Part shown: positions 27,018-35,783 of the stretch, piece by piece
How the letters are laid out: each line of letters starts with the position of its first letter
Position numbering within the stretch: position 1 is the stretch's first letter
Origin: JADJPO01 sp963828555
Lineage (GTDB): Bacteria; Actinomycetota; Actinomycetes; Actinomycetales; Kineosporiaceae
Reading direction: 5' to 3'
Assembly: GCA_963828555.1 (NCBI GenBank)
Contig: CAWHEL010000002.1
Coordinates: forward strand, 1,798,001 to 1,862,000
Length of the DNA stretch: 64,000 bases
Notes under the pieces: generated by a model
What the model was told of the DNA's origin: nothing
The model's database searches: none
What the model saw: only the letters and a program-made list of their open reading frames with translations
Program-made: the position numbers and the translations under genes

Positions 27018-27187
27018 TGCTGTTGAGGCGTGGCCGGCGGTGGGGGGTAGGCGGAGCGCATCCGCAGATCCTTGCGGGGGTCGGCCGGCGCGCAGCACCC
27101 GTTCTTCATCCGGAGCCGGCCGGTCAGGGCACCCACCGTGAGGATCGCCAGGTAGAGCACGACCGCGGCCAGGAACAGGTAGCGCAT
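26969..27187 (-). CDS. small membrane protein of unknown function
   Basis: 72 aa from ATG 27187 (MRYLFLAAVVLYLAILTVGAL). One N-terminal membrane helix is followed by a cytosolic basic stretch with a CC pair (MKNGCCAPADPRKD) and a Pro/Gln-rich tail. The last ~13 codons are made of the left arm and loop of the palindrome at 26963-27017, so the true C-terminus may have been altered by insertion of that repeat. No family recognised. Confidence 0.5.
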   Translation of the reverse strand: MRYLFLAAVVLYLAILTVGALTGRLRMKNGCCAPADPRKDLRMRSAYPPPPATPQQQSGQFSGDTPKRLPEN

Positions 27188-27307
27188 CCGGCCATCGTCC
27201 GGCACGCGGCCGCCCCCGGCAAGCACACTCGGGCCGAGCGTCCCCTAGCGGACCGAGCCGAACCGGAGTCGAATGAGGGTGCGGAACCCGTTGGAGGAGG
27301 TGGCTCG

Positions 27308-27499
27308 ATGAAGGCGGCGATCGGTGACCGGCTCATCGTCAATCCAGTGCACGTCGGCGGCCCGGTGCGGGACGGCGAGGTGATCGAGGTCCACGGGCAG
27401 GACGGCGGCCCGCCCTATGTGGTGCGCTGGTCCGACGGGCACCAGGGGCTGTTCTACCCTGGCACGGACGCCCAGGTGCGCCACGAGCCGGCATCCTGA
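27308..27499 (+). CDS. DUF1918-family protein
   Basis: 63 aa, GGAGGAGG upstream of ATG 27308. The sequence MKAAIGDRLIV...GPVRDGEVIEV...PPYVVRWSDGHQGLFYPG is the small SH3-like DUF1918 domain found in actinobacteria. Function unknown; a nucleic-acid or protein interaction role is only a guess. Some larger proteins carry this domain, but here it stands alone. Confidence 0.85.
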   Translation: MKAAIGDRLIVNPVHVGGPVRDGEVIEVHGQDGGPPYVVRWSDGHQGLFYPGTDAQVRHEPAS

Positions 27500-27507
27500 C
27501 GGTCTGC

Positions 27508-28773
27508 TCAGGCGGCGCTGAACGGCGCCCGCTCGTCCAGGCGCAGGGACAGCCTGCCGGCGGTGCGCCACAGGCGGGCCAGGGCATCGTGGTCCTCGGG
27601 CGTGATCAGGTTGCCCATCACTCTCAGGGCCAGCTTCATCAGCGGCCGTGAGCGCATGCCCACCGGCCCGGCCGCCGGGATCAGGCCGGGCACGGTGAGC
27701 AGCCCGGCCACCCGGCGGGCGATCGAGAACGCCTCGCCGTAGCTCTGGCGGAGCAGGGCGGGCCAGGCCTCGTCATACGGTTCCGGCGCACCTGAACCCG
27801 TGGCGCCGAACAGGTCTGCCGCCATCCGGCCGGTCTCCAGGCCGTAGTCGATCCCTTCGCCATTCAGCGGGTTCACGCAGCCCGCGGCATCCCCGACCAG
27901 CACCCAGTTCGGTCCGGCCACCCCCGACACGGCGCCGCCCATCGGCAGCAGGGCCGACCACGGGGCGCGGATCGCGCCGTCCAGTTCCCACTCGTCGCGC
28001 CGCAGTTCGGCGTAGTGGTCCAGCAGGTGGCGCAGGTTGAGGTCGGCCGGCCGGCGCGCCGTCGCGAGGGTGCCCACGCCGATGTTCACCTCGCCGTCCG
28101 CGAGCGGGAAGACCCACCCATAGCCGGACAGCACCTCGCCCTCCCGGCCGCGCAGCTCCAGGTGGGAGGAGATCCACGGGTCGTCGCTGCGCGCGGACTT
28201 CGCGTAGGCGCGGGCGGCCACCCCGTAGGCGGTGTCCCGGTGCCACTTGCGGCCGAGCATCCGGCCGAGCTGCGAGCGTGCGCCGTCCGCCACGATCAGC
28301 CGCCGGCAGGACAGCGTGCGCGGCCCGGCGGAGGTGCTGAAGGTGACCTGGCTGACGGAGGCGCCGGCGCGGTCGAGACCGACCGCCCGGGCTCCCTGCC
28401 ACGGCACAGCGCCGCTGTCCAGTGCGGTGGAGCGGATGGCTGCATCGAGCTCGGTGCGCGGGGCGGCCGACCCCTGCGCCGGCAGGCTTCCCCCCGGCCA
28501 GGGCAGGTACAGCTCCTGGGAGAAGCCGGCGGCGCGCAGGCCCCAGTTCACCGCCCGGCCGCGCAGCCAGCCACCCAGGCCGAGCCGGCGCATCTCCCCG
28601 ATCGCCCGGGGGGTGAGCCCGTCACCGCACGGCTTGTCCCGCGGGAAGGTGGCGGCGTCGGCCAGCACGACGTCGAGCCCGGCGCGCGCGCACCAGGCCG
28701 CGGCGGCCGACCCGGCGGGGCCGGCGCCGACCACGAGCACGTCGGTGGCGGTCGGGCAATCCTCGGAGGTCAC
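27508..28773 (-). CDS. geranylgeranyl reductase-family FAD oxidoreductase
   Basis: 421 aa from the GTG at 28773. N-terminal FAD fold VLVVGAGPAGSAAAAWCARAG, then FPRDKPCGDGLTPRA (the family PRxKxCGxG motif), and the second FAD motif VLVGDAAGCVNPLNGEGIDYG. Such reductases saturate the isoprenoid chain of menaquinone or of lipid precursors in actinobacteria. Converges with the DUF1918 gene with 8 bp between them. Substrate inferred. Confidence 0.9.
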   Translation of the reverse strand: MTSEDCPTATDVLVVGAGPAGSAAAAWCARAGLDVVLADAATFPRDKPCGDGLTPRAIGEMRRLGLGGWLRGRAVNWGLRAAGFSQELYLPWPGGSLPAQGSAAPRTELDAAIRSTALDSGAVPWQGARAVGLDRAGASVSQVTFSTSAGPRTLSCRRLIVADGARSQLGRMLGRKWHRDTAYGVAARAYAKSARSDDPWISSHLELRGREGEVLSGYGWVFPLADGEVNIGVGTLATARRPADLNLRHLLDHYAELRRDEWELDGAIRAPWSALLPMGGAVSGVAGPNWVLVGDAAGCVNPLNGEGIDYGLETGRMAADLFGATGSGAPEPYDEAWPALLRQSYGEAFSIARRVAGLLTVPGLIPAAGPVGMRSRPLMKLALRVMGNLITPEDHDALARLWRTAGRLSLRLDERAPFSAA

Positions 28774-28922
28774 GCCCTGAGTCTCCCAGCAGCCGGCCCG
28801 CGCCGCCGATCCGGGGCCGGCACGCACGACGAGTGGACGAGCCGGCGGACCTGGGGTTCCATAGGCGAACGGCACGCCCCTCTCCCGTCCGCTCGTCCGA
28901 CCGCCGTCCCTCAGGAGGACCC

Positions 28923-29360
28923 ATGCCCACGCGTCACGCCACCACGACCTGGAGCGGCAGCCTGCAGGAGGGGTCGGGCGAGGTCGAGCTGACCAGCTCG
29001 GGCCTGGGCAGCTACGAGGTCTCCTTCCCCCGGCGGGCGGCGGACGACGCGGGCGGGGTGACCAGCCCTGAGGAGCTGATCGCGGCGGCGCACAGCTCCT
29101 GCTTCGCGATGCAGTTCTCCGCCCTGCTCGGTGGCGCCGGAGGGAGCGAGATCCGGCTCACCGTGCGTTCGGACGTGACGCTCGGGGCCGATCCAGCAGG
29201 AGGCTTCCGGATCCCGCTGATCACGCTGTCGGTCCGGGGCAGTGCCGCGGGCGTCGAGCCCGGGACCTTCGCCGAGCTGGCCGAGGAGGCCAAGGCTGGG
29301 TGCCCGGTGAGCAAGGCCCTGACCGGGACCGAGATCAACCTGGTCGTCGACGCGGCCTGA
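28923..29360 (+). CDS. OsmC/Ohr-family peroxiredoxin
   Basis: 145 aa with AGGAGG upstream of the ATG. The two catalytic cysteines of the OsmC family are Cys60 (AHSSCFAMQ) and Cys127 (KAGCPVSKA). The enzyme reduces organic hydroperoxides, usually with lipoyl or thiol partners. OsmC proper rather than Ohr is suggested by the PEELIAAAHSSCFAM context. Confidence 0.9.
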   Translation: MPTRHATTTWSGSLQEGSGEVELTSSGLGSYEVSFPRRAADDAGGVTSPEELIAAAHSSCFAMQFSALLGGAGGSEIRLTVRSDVTLGADPAGGFRIPLITLSVRGSAAGVEPGTFAELAEEAKAGCPVSKALTGTEINLVVDAA

Positions 29361-29387
29361 CCGGGTCCCTCAGCGGTTCAGCCTGGC

Positions 29388-30557
29388 TCAGGTGTCCAGG
29401 TACCAGGGGCTGGAGTAGGCCAGGGCCCAGCAGGCGCAGGGGTGGTCGTGCGGCTCGGGTTCGACGAAGGCACTGCCGTAGGGGCGCGCGGGGTCGGCGA
29501 CACGCAGCGCCACCCAGCCTGCCCCGGCCGGGATGTCGACCGGGTGATGCACGACCTCACCGCAGCGGGCCGGGTGCCGGTCCAGCACTCGGACGGCGCC
29601 GTCCTGGCCCGTGATGAGCTGCAGCTCGACGGGGCAACCGCCGAGCGAGGAGCTGGCCAGGTCGACCGTCAGGTCGTGCGGGCCGGCGCGGGTGAGGATC
29701 CCGCCACCGCGGACGCCGGACAGCCGGGCGTCCAGGCGAAGGCCGGCCTCGCGGGTGGCGAACGCCCGCCGCGCGAGCAGAGCCTCACGGACCCCGTCGC
29801 GGCTGAGCTGGTTCACCCACAGTCCTGTCCGTCCCTTGCCGATCAGGCCGTAGCTGCGCCCGTGCTCGTCGCTCGCTCCTACCAGCGCCGGCCGCCATCC
29901 GGCGTCGAGGCACTCGACGATCGGGGAGAAGCCAGTGCCCGCCCGGCTCTGGAACAGGAAGTCCTCGCGTCGGTTGAACACCTCCAGCGCGACCATGCGC
30001 TCCGGCAGTGCGCCGGGTGGGCGGTGGAACCCGCTGAGCTCACCTGGCTCGCGGCCTGGGTGATTGTAGCCGAACAGTGCAGTCGGCTCGTCGTCCTCGA
30101 GGAAGCCGAACAGGCCGGCCATCGACCCCGGGGAGGTGACCGGCACCCAGGTCCGGCTGAACCACACGTTGACGTGTCCCAGCCAGGGCTCGGTCCACTC
30201 GAACCCGCGCAGCGCGGTGAACTCCCCGGGCACGTCGTGGGCGTCGGCGATCTCCCCGGTGCGCCGCCAGATCGCCTCGTCGATGCTGCGCGGAGGCATC
30301 TGGCCCATGGCCAGCGCCTCGTCGTGAGGGTAGTGCGCCAGGCTCAGCCCGTGCACGGCGTCGAACGGGATCGAGGAGTGGTCGGTGAGTGCCGCCACGT
30401 CCAGCCCGGCGGCGCGGATCTGGGCGAAGGCCCGCTCCGGATCGCCGGCGCCGTCGGAGTGCAGGGAGTGGTTGTGCAGGTCGGCGACGACCAGGCGCAG
30501 ACCGTCCTGATCGCCCAGTCGGGAGGCCCGCCAGGGGTCCGCGTCACTCACGTTCAC
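29388..30557 (-). CDS. PHP-domain metal-dependent phosphoesterase-like protein
   Basis: 389 aa. PHP motif I is DLHNHSLHSDG (about residues 26-36), with the following ALTDHSSIPFDAV, GFEWTE, YNHPGREPGE and LVGASDEHGRSYG elements supplying the remaining His/Asp/Glu metal ligands. The C-terminal ~110 residues are beta-rich with Cys residues and form an extra domain. No signal peptide. Substrate unknown; related proteins are annotated as phosphoesterases without proof. Confidence 0.8.
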   Translation of the reverse strand: MNVSDADPWRASRLGDQDGLRLVVADLHNHSLHSDGAGDPERAFAQIRAAGLDVAALTDHSSIPFDAVHGLSLAHYPHDEALAMGQMPPRSIDEAIWRRTGEIADAHDVPGEFTALRGFEWTEPWLGHVNVWFSRTWVPVTSPGSMAGLFGFLEDDEPTALFGYNHPGREPGELSGFHRPPGALPERMVALEVFNRREDFLFQSRAGTGFSPIVECLDAGWRPALVGASDEHGRSYGLIGKGRTGLWVNQLSRDGVREALLARRAFATREAGLRLDARLSGVRGGGILTRAGPHDLTVDLASSSLGGCPVELQLITGQDGAVRVLDRHPARCGEVVHHPVDIPAGAGWVALRVADPARPYGSAFVEPEPHDHPCACWALAYSSPWYLDT

Positions 30558-30623
30558 GATGCCCCGACGCTACCAGCGGCCCATGGCGGCTACAGTTCCC
30601 GCGGACCGGGGTGAGGAGAGCGC

Positions 30624-31469
30624 ATGGACCGGATCGGTGTCGTCGGATGTGGCCTGATGGGGGCCGGTATCGCCGAGGTGTCGGCGAGAGCCGGCCTGGA
30701 CGTGGTGGTGGCCGAGTCGTCGTCGGCCGCTGCGGAGGCCGGCCGGCGCCGGCTCGAGCGGTCGCTGCGTCGGGCCGAGGAGAAGGGCAGGATCGAGTCG
30801 GCGGACGCTGTGCTGGGCCGGATCGACCTGGTCACCGAGCTCGAGGCGATGGCCGACCGCACGGTCGTGATCGAGGCCATCGTGGAGGACGAGGGCGCGA
30901 AGGTGGAGCTGTTCCGCCGGCTCGACGACCTGGTCCTCGACCCGGAGGCGATCCTCGGCTCGAACACGTCCTCCATCCCGATCATGAAGCTCGGCGCGGG
31001 CACGAAGCGGCCGGAGAACGTGATCGGCATCCACTTCTTCAACCCGGTGCCGGTGCTGAAGCTGGTCGAACTGGTGCCCAGCCTGCTCACCTCGCCCGTC
31101 ACCCTGGACCGCTCCCGGACCTTCGTCGAGTCCTCGTTGGGCAAGCAGGCCATCGACTGCCAGGACCGGGCCGGGTTCGTGGTCAACGCCCTGCTGATCC
31201 CGTTCGTGCTGTCGGCGATCCGGATGCTGGAGTCGGGCTTCGCCACCGCCGAGGACATCGACCGGGGGCTGGTGCTCGGCGCCGCGCACCCGCAGGGGCC
31301 GCTGGCGCTGGCCGACCTGATCGGTCTGGACACCACCAAGGCCGTCGCCGAGTCGTTGTACGCGGAGTTCAAGGAGCCACTCTACGCAGCGCCACCGTTG
31401 CTGGCCCGGATGGTCGAGGCCGGGCTGCTCGGCCGCAAGTCGGGCCGCGGCTTCTACACCTATCGCTGA
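30624..31469 (+). CDS. fadB2: 3-hydroxybutyryl-CoA dehydrogenase
   Basis: 281 aa. Rossmann motif IGVVGCGLMGAGIAEVSA at the N-terminus, then the catalytic His in IGIHFFNPVPVLKLVELV and GFVVNALLIPFVLSAIRMLE, then GLVLGAAHPQGPLALADLIGLD. It oxidises (S)-3-hydroxyacyl-CoA with NAD+ and is very like mycobacterial FadB2. It is followed by a hotdog thioesterase gene 14 bp later, so the pair may set the flux of short-chain hydroxyacyl-CoA. Confidence 0.95.
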   Translation: MDRIGVVGCGLMGAGIAEVSARAGLDVVVAESSSAAAEAGRRRLERSLRRAEEKGRIESADAVLGRIDLVTELEAMADRTVVIEAIVEDEGAKVELFRRLDDLVLDPEAILGSNTSSIPIMKLGAGTKRPENVIGIHFFNPVPVLKLVELVPSLLTSPVTLDRSRTFVESSLGKQAIDCQDRAGFVVNALLIPFVLSAIRMLESGFATAEDIDRGLVLGAAHPQGPLALADLIGLDTTKAVAESLYAEFKEPLYAAPPLLARMVEAGLLGRKSGRGFYTYR

Positions 31470-31483
31470 GCGGCGCGCCCGAG

Positions 31484-31879
31484 GTGAGCAGGTACGAGCA
31501 TCCGCTGAGCCCGCGCTACCTGGAGGTCGACCGCCAGGGCGTGGTGTTCAACATGTGGTACTTGGCCTACTTCGACGACGCTCTGGCCGGCTTCCTGGCC
31601 GCGAGCGGGCTGCCCTACTCGCAGCTGCTGGCCGAGGGGTACGACATGTCCCTGGTGCACACCGAGCTCGACTGGGCGGCCGGTCTCGGCTACGGCGACG
31701 AGGCGGTGGTGGCGGTGGAGGTGATCACCTTCGGGCGGACCAGTTTCACCCTGGGCTTCGAGGTGCTGCTGGGCCAGCGGAGCCTGTGTCGGGCGAAGAC
31801 CGTCTATGTGGTGATGGCCGACGACGGTTCGGGCAAGCGGGAGATCCCCGCGTCGTTGCTGGCCTGTCTGACCGGCTGA
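31484..31879 (+). CDS. hotdog-fold acyl-CoA thioesterase
   Basis: 131 aa from the GTG at 31484. The 4-hydroxybenzoyl-CoA thioesterase-like pattern is clear: YLEVDRQGVVFNMWYLAYFDDALAGFL, with the conserved Asp before the active-site helix, then VEVITFGRTSFTLGFEVL. Substrate not determinable. Convergent with the next gene, 1 bp apart. Confidence 0.85.
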   Translation: MSRYEHPLSPRYLEVDRQGVVFNMWYLAYFDDALAGFLAASGLPYSQLLAEGYDMSLVHTELDWAAGLGYGDEAVVAVEVITFGRTSFTLGFEVLLGQRSLCRAKTVYVVMADDGSGKREIPASLLACLTG

Positions 31880-31880
31880 G

Positions 31881-32231
31881 CTAACCGGCGAGGACGTCGT
31901 CCAGGCTGCGGCCGCGGGCCATGGCGAGCTCCTCGCGCAGCGCGACCGCGGCACACTTCAGCTCGAACCCGCCGAGCCGGTTGAGGTCGTCGAGAACAGT
32001 GGTGGCAGAACCGATCACCACGTCGTCGAGGGTGCTGCCGCTCGCCGCGGCCAGCTGGGTGAGCGCCTGCGCCACATTGCGCCGCAGATCGGGATGGACG
32101 GCCATCAGGGCATCCACTTCGCGGATGTGCGTGAGCACGATGCGCTCCCAGCGCTGCCCGAGTCGGCTGGTACTCAGCTTCTCGTGCAGCAGATCACTTG
32201 CTCCGCGCTCACGCTCACCAATGGCATACAT
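31881..32231 (-). CDS. hypothetical protein, all-helical
   Basis: 116 aa from ATG 32231, with AGGAGG upstream. Predominantly helical, charged, no membrane segment or cofactor motif (RERGASDLLHEKLSTSRLG; LTQLAAASGSTLDDVVI; LKCAAVALREELAMARG). No family recognised. Confidence 0.7.
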   Translation of the reverse strand: MYAIGERERGASDLLHEKLSTSRLGQRWERIVLTHIREVDALMAVHPDLRRNVAQALTQLAAASGSTLDDVVIGSATTVLDDLNRLGGFELKCAAVALREELAMARGRSLDDVLAG

Positions 32232-32443
32232 GCTGGTACGACCTCCTGTGGACTCGCGTCCATCGTCGGTCCAACCAGGCGCAGTGATGAGCAGTCCGGG
32301 GGTGTGACGGAGAAGACCAGCCCATGAGACGACACGTCGTTGGGCCGATCGGGCGAGGCCGCGGCCGAGTGGGTGAGCTCGCGCGGTCGCCCTCCGGTCA
32401 GAGATCGCGGCGATCTTGTGCTGTGGGGTCTGGCAGCGGGAGG
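32232..32443. other. 212-bp intergenic region
   Basis: Upstream leader of the helical protein gene and downstream region of the first Rieske gene. No feature recognised. Confidence 0.4.
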
Positions 32444-32929
32444 TCAGGCGAGGGTGACGCCGTCCGCGGAGACCGTGACCTTGAGCTCGGGCAGCGGCTT
32501 GGTGGCCGGCCCCTTCTCCACAGCGCCCGTGGTGGAGTTGAACGCGGAGCCGTGGCAGCTGCAGGTGAGCTGCTTGCCCGCGGCGGCCACCGGGCAGCCC
32601 TGGTGCGTGCAGGCCGCGTCGAAGGCGACGACCTGACCGGCCTCGGGCTGGGCGAACACGACCTTCTTGCCGGAGATGTCCTTGACCACGGCGCCGCCCA
32701 CCGGGATGTCGGCCAGCGCAGTGATCACGGCCCCGGCAGCCCCGGCCGCGGCGGAGGCCGCGTTCGAGGCGGCACCGGCAGCCGCCGAGCCGGCCGCGGA
32801 GGCGGCGGATCCGGCGGCGGTCGCGGCGTCGTCGGAGCTGCAGGCGCTCAGGGCTCCCACGCCGGCGAGGGCGGCCGCGCCCACCGAGATCACGGAGCGG
32901 CGGCTGGGAGTGCTGGGCTGGTCGGACAT
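32444..32929 (-). CDS. exported Rieske [2Fe-2S] protein (paralogue 1)
   Basis: 161 aa. Tat-like signal PSRRSVISVGAAALAGVGALSAC with a lipobox-like LSAC, so probably a Tat-exported lipoprotein. An Ala/Gly-rich linker precedes the Rieske domain with both cluster motifs, CTHQGCPV and CSCHGSAFN. Similar proteins in actinobacteria are annotated as Rieske proteins of unknown electron partner. It is a close paralogue of the next gene, 36 bp upstream, so the pair arose by tandem duplication. Confidence 0.92.
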   Translation of the reverse strand: MSDQPSTPSRRSVISVGAAALAGVGALSACSSDDAATAAGSAASAAGSAAAGAASNAASAAAGAAGAVITALADIPVGGAVVKDISGKKVVFAQPEAGQVVAFDAACTHQGCPVAAAGKQLTCSCHGSAFNSTTGAVEKGPATKPLPELKVTVSADGVTLA

Positions 32930-32965
32930 GCGGTCTCCTTAGGGGTTGGGGATGCTTCATGGATC

Positions 32966-33628
32966 TCAGGTGATGCTGACGCCGCCGTCGTGAACCGTGA
33001 CCCCGATCCGGGCCAGGCCCCGGGTGGCCGGTCCGTTCAGGACGGCTCCCGACGAGGTGTCGAAGGCCGAGCCGTGGCAGTTGCAGGTCAGCCGGCGCCC
33101 AGCCGGCTGAACGGGACAGCCCTGGTGCGTGCAGGCCGCGTCGAAGGCGACGACGGAACCGGAGCGCGGCTGGGACAGGACCACCTTGCGGCCCTTGATG
33201 TCCTTCACCACGGCGCCGCCGATCGGGATCTCGGAGAGCTTGGCGTCGACCGGCTGCGGGGGTTTGGTGGTCTTCGTGGTGGTCTTGGTGGTCTGGCTGG
33301 TCGTCTTGGTGGTGGACGACGTCTTCGTGGTCTCGTCGTCCTCGGAGGTGGCCGTCGCGCCCGTGGTCTTGGTCGTGGGCTTCGTCGTCGGTTTCGCCGC
33401 GGCGGTGGCCGGCGCCTTCGTGGGGGACGCCGCCGGACTGCTCGCCGGGGCCGTCGCGCTCTCACTCGCAGACGTCGATGGGGTGTCGCTCGGCGCTGCC
33501 GTGGTGGCGTCGGCGGCCACCGGGGTGGCCTGGTCGGAGCCGCAGGCGGCCAGGGCGCCGGCCCCCAGTGCCGCTGCAGCACCTGCTGAGATCACGGTCC
33601 GGCGGCTCGGTCGGGACTGCTCCTGCAC
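32966..33628 (-). CDS. exported Rieske [2Fe-2S] protein with Thr/Lys-rich linker (paralogue 2)
   Basis: 220 aa from the GTG at 33628 (AGGAGG 5 nt upstream). Tat-like signal with PSRRTVISAG and lipobox-like LAAC. Between the signal and the Rieske domain lies a ~90-residue Ser/Ala/Pro region and then repeated TTK/TTKT units, a low-complexity spacer that could span the cell wall. Cluster motifs CTHQGCPVQ and CNCHGSAFD are intact. It is about 50% identical to its neighbour in the Rieske part by eye. It starts 47 bp after the M3 peptidase stop. Confidence 0.92.
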   Translation of the reverse strand: MQEQSRPSRRTVISAGAAAALGAGALAACGSDQATPVAADATTAAPSDTPSTSASESATAPASSPAASPTKAPATAAAKPTTKPTTKTTGATATSEDDETTKTSSTTKTTSQTTKTTTKTTKPPQPVDAKLSEIPIGGAVVKDIKGRKVVLSQPRSGSVVAFDAACTHQGCPVQPAGRRLTCNCHGSAFDTSSGAVLNGPATRGLARIGVTVHDGGVSIT

Positions 33629-33675
33629 GGATCCTCCTGCGTGGGGGGCCAAGTCGATCCGGCCATACTGACACA

Positions 33676-35760
33676 TCAGGGTTGCGCGGCAAGTCCGCGT
33701 CGGGCGAGCAGGGGTTCGATCCTCGGCGGGCGTCCGAGCACGGCCTCGAAGGCGGCCAACGGATCCACCGACCCGCCCCGGGAGAGCAGCCGATCAGCGA
33801 AACGTTCACCGTTCTCCCGCCGCAGGCCGCCGTTCTCGGTGAACCACTCCACCGTGTCGGCGTCCAGCACCTCGCTCCAGATGTAGCTGTAGTAGCCGGC
33901 GCTGTAGCCCCCCGAGAAGACATGCGCGAAGTAGGTCGAGCGGTATCGCGGCGGGATCAGGTCCAGGGCGATCCCATTGCGCTGCAAGGCATCCTGTTCG
34001 AAGGTCAGCACGTCGTCCGGGCCGAGTACTGCGGCCTCGGTCGGGGTCAACCGGTGCCAGGCCAGGTCGAGCAGGGTCGCCGCCAGGTACTCGGTGGTGG
34101 AGAAGCCCTCCCCGTAGGCGCGTGCAGCGAGCAGGGCGTCGACCACGGCCTGGTCCAGCCGCTGCCCGGTCTCGTGGTGCACGGCGTAGTTGGCCAGCAC
34201 CTGCGGCCAATAGGCCCACATCTCGTTGACCTGTGAGGGGAACTCGACGAAGTCCCGCGGCACGTTGGTGCCCGACAGCAGCGGGTAGCGCACGTCGGAG
34301 AGCAGCCCGTGCAGCACGTGGCCGAACTCGTGGAACGCAGTGATCAGTTCGTCCAGGGTGAGCAGGGTCGGTTCGCCGTCCGGTGGCCTGGGGATGTTCA
34401 GGTTGATCACCACCACCGGGGCGTCGCCGAGCAGGTGCGTCTGGTCCACGAAGGTGCTCATCCAGGCGCCCCCGCGCTTGGTGTCCCGGGTGTACCAGTC
34501 GGCCAGGAACAGTCCCCGGGAGGCGCCGTCCGCCGTGCGCACCTCGTAGACCTGCACGTCGTCGTCGTAGCCGACCAGGTCCGTGCGCCGCTCGAAGTCC
34601 AGGCCGTACAAGGCGTTCGCCGCGTAGAAGATGCCGTCGGAGACCACGCGGCCCAGCTCGAAGTAGGGCCGCAGCGCGGCCGTGTCGAGGCTATACCGCT
34701 GTGCGCGGACCTTGCCCGCGTAGTAGGCCCAGTCCCACGGTTGGAGCGGGGTGCTCTCGCCGTCCGCCGCCAGCGCGGCCTCGAGCTCGGCCGCCTCGGC
34801 CCGTGCGTTGGCCACCGCCGGCCCGATCAGGCCGCTGAGCATCGCGTCCACGGCAGGGAGGGTCTTCGCGGTCTCGTCCTCGATCACGTACGAGGCGTGG
34901 TCGGTGTAGCCGAGCAGCCCCGCGCGCTCGGCGCGCAGCGCGACGATCCGGGTGAGTGTGCCGCGGGTGTCGTGGGTGTTGCCGCGCTTCCCGCGGGAGA
35001 CCGAGGCGCGGTGCAGCCGTTCGCGCAGCCCGCGATGGCTGAGCGACTCCAGTTCGGGTTGGCCGCTGGGCAGGCCGATCGTGAGCAGGAAGCCGTCCAG
35101 GCCGCGGCCCTTGGCCGCCTCGGCCGCGGACGCGATCTCTCCGTCGCTCAGGCCGTCGAGCTCGGCCCGGTCACTCACGTGCACGGCCAGGTCGACGGTG
35201 TCGGTGAGCAGATCGTTCTTGAACGTTGTGGTCAGGCCGGCCAGCTCGGCGTTGATCGCGCGCAGGCGTCCCTGCTGGGCGTCGTCCAGACCGGCCCCGG
35301 CCCGCACGAAGTCCTTGTGGTAGCGGTCCAGTAGGCGTTGGGTCTCCCCGCCCGGCTCCAGCTCGTCGCGGCGGGTGTGCAGGGCGTCGACCCGTGCGAA
35401 CAACCGACGGTCGAGGTAGATCGCGTCGCTGTGCGCCGACAGTCGCGGCGCGACGTCCGCCTCGATCTCGTTCAGCTCTGCGGTCGCCGAGGAGCTGGTC
35501 AGGTTGAAGAACACCTGGGACACCCGCTGCAGCAGGCGCCCGGAGCGCTCCAGCGCCTCGAGGGTGTTGGCGATCGTCGCGGTCTCGGACGACGTCGCGA
35601 TGGCCTCGATCTCGGCGCGCTGCTCGGCCATGCCGGCCTGGAAGGTGGGCTGGTAGTGCTCGGTGCGGATCCGGGCGAACGGGGGGAGCCCGAACGGCAG
35701 GTCGCTCGGAGCTGCGAACGGGTTGTCGGGCGGCAGGGAATCGGTAGAACCCGTCATCAT
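33676..35760 (-). CDS. M3-family zinc oligopeptidase (Dcp/oligopeptidase A-like)
   Basis: 694 aa, normal length for the family. The zinc site HEFGH is at about residue 477 in ITAFHEFGHVLHGLLSD; the third ligand region follows in DFVEFPSQVNEMW. Cytosolic metallopeptidase that degrades short peptides. No signal peptide; starts MMTGSTDSLPPDNP. Stands 23 bp from the divergent PlsC gene and just upstream of the Rieske pair on the same strand. Confidence 0.94.
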   Translation of the reverse strand: MMTGSTDSLPPDNPFAAPSDLPFGLPPFARIRTEHYQPTFQAGMAEQRAEIEAIATSSETATIANTLEALERSGRLLQRVSQVFFNLTSSSATAELNEIEADVAPRLSAHSDAIYLDRRLFARVDALHTRRDELEPGGETQRLLDRYHKDFVRAGAGLDDAQQGRLRAINAELAGLTTTFKNDLLTDTVDLAVHVSDRAELDGLSDGEIASAAEAAKGRGLDGFLLTIGLPSGQPELESLSHRGLRERLHRASVSRGKRGNTHDTRGTLTRIVALRAERAGLLGYTDHASYVIEDETAKTLPAVDAMLSGLIGPAVANARAEAAELEAALAADGESTPLQPWDWAYYAGKVRAQRYSLDTAALRPYFELGRVVSDGIFYAANALYGLDFERRTDLVGYDDDVQVYEVRTADGASRGLFLADWYTRDTKRGGAWMSTFVDQTHLLGDAPVVVINLNIPRPPDGEPTLLTLDELITAFHEFGHVLHGLLSDVRYPLLSGTNVPRDFVEFPSQVNEMWAYWPQVLANYAVHHETGQRLDQAVVDALLAARAYGEGFSTTEYLAATLLDLAWHRLTPTEAAVLGPDDVLTFEQDALQRNGIALDLIPPRYRSTYFAHVFSGGYSAGYYSYIWSEVLDADTVEWFTENGGLRRENGERFADRLLSRGGSVDPLAAFEAVLGRPPRIEPLLARRGLAAQP

Positions 35761-35783
35761 GGCGACACTCTAGGCTGACCGGC

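Noticed and set aside
33240..33560. Short tandem repeat or CRISPR-like array in the Thr/Lys-rich region
   Set aside because: The repeats are in-frame TTK/TTKT codons in the Rieske linker, not spaced direct repeats with unique spacers.
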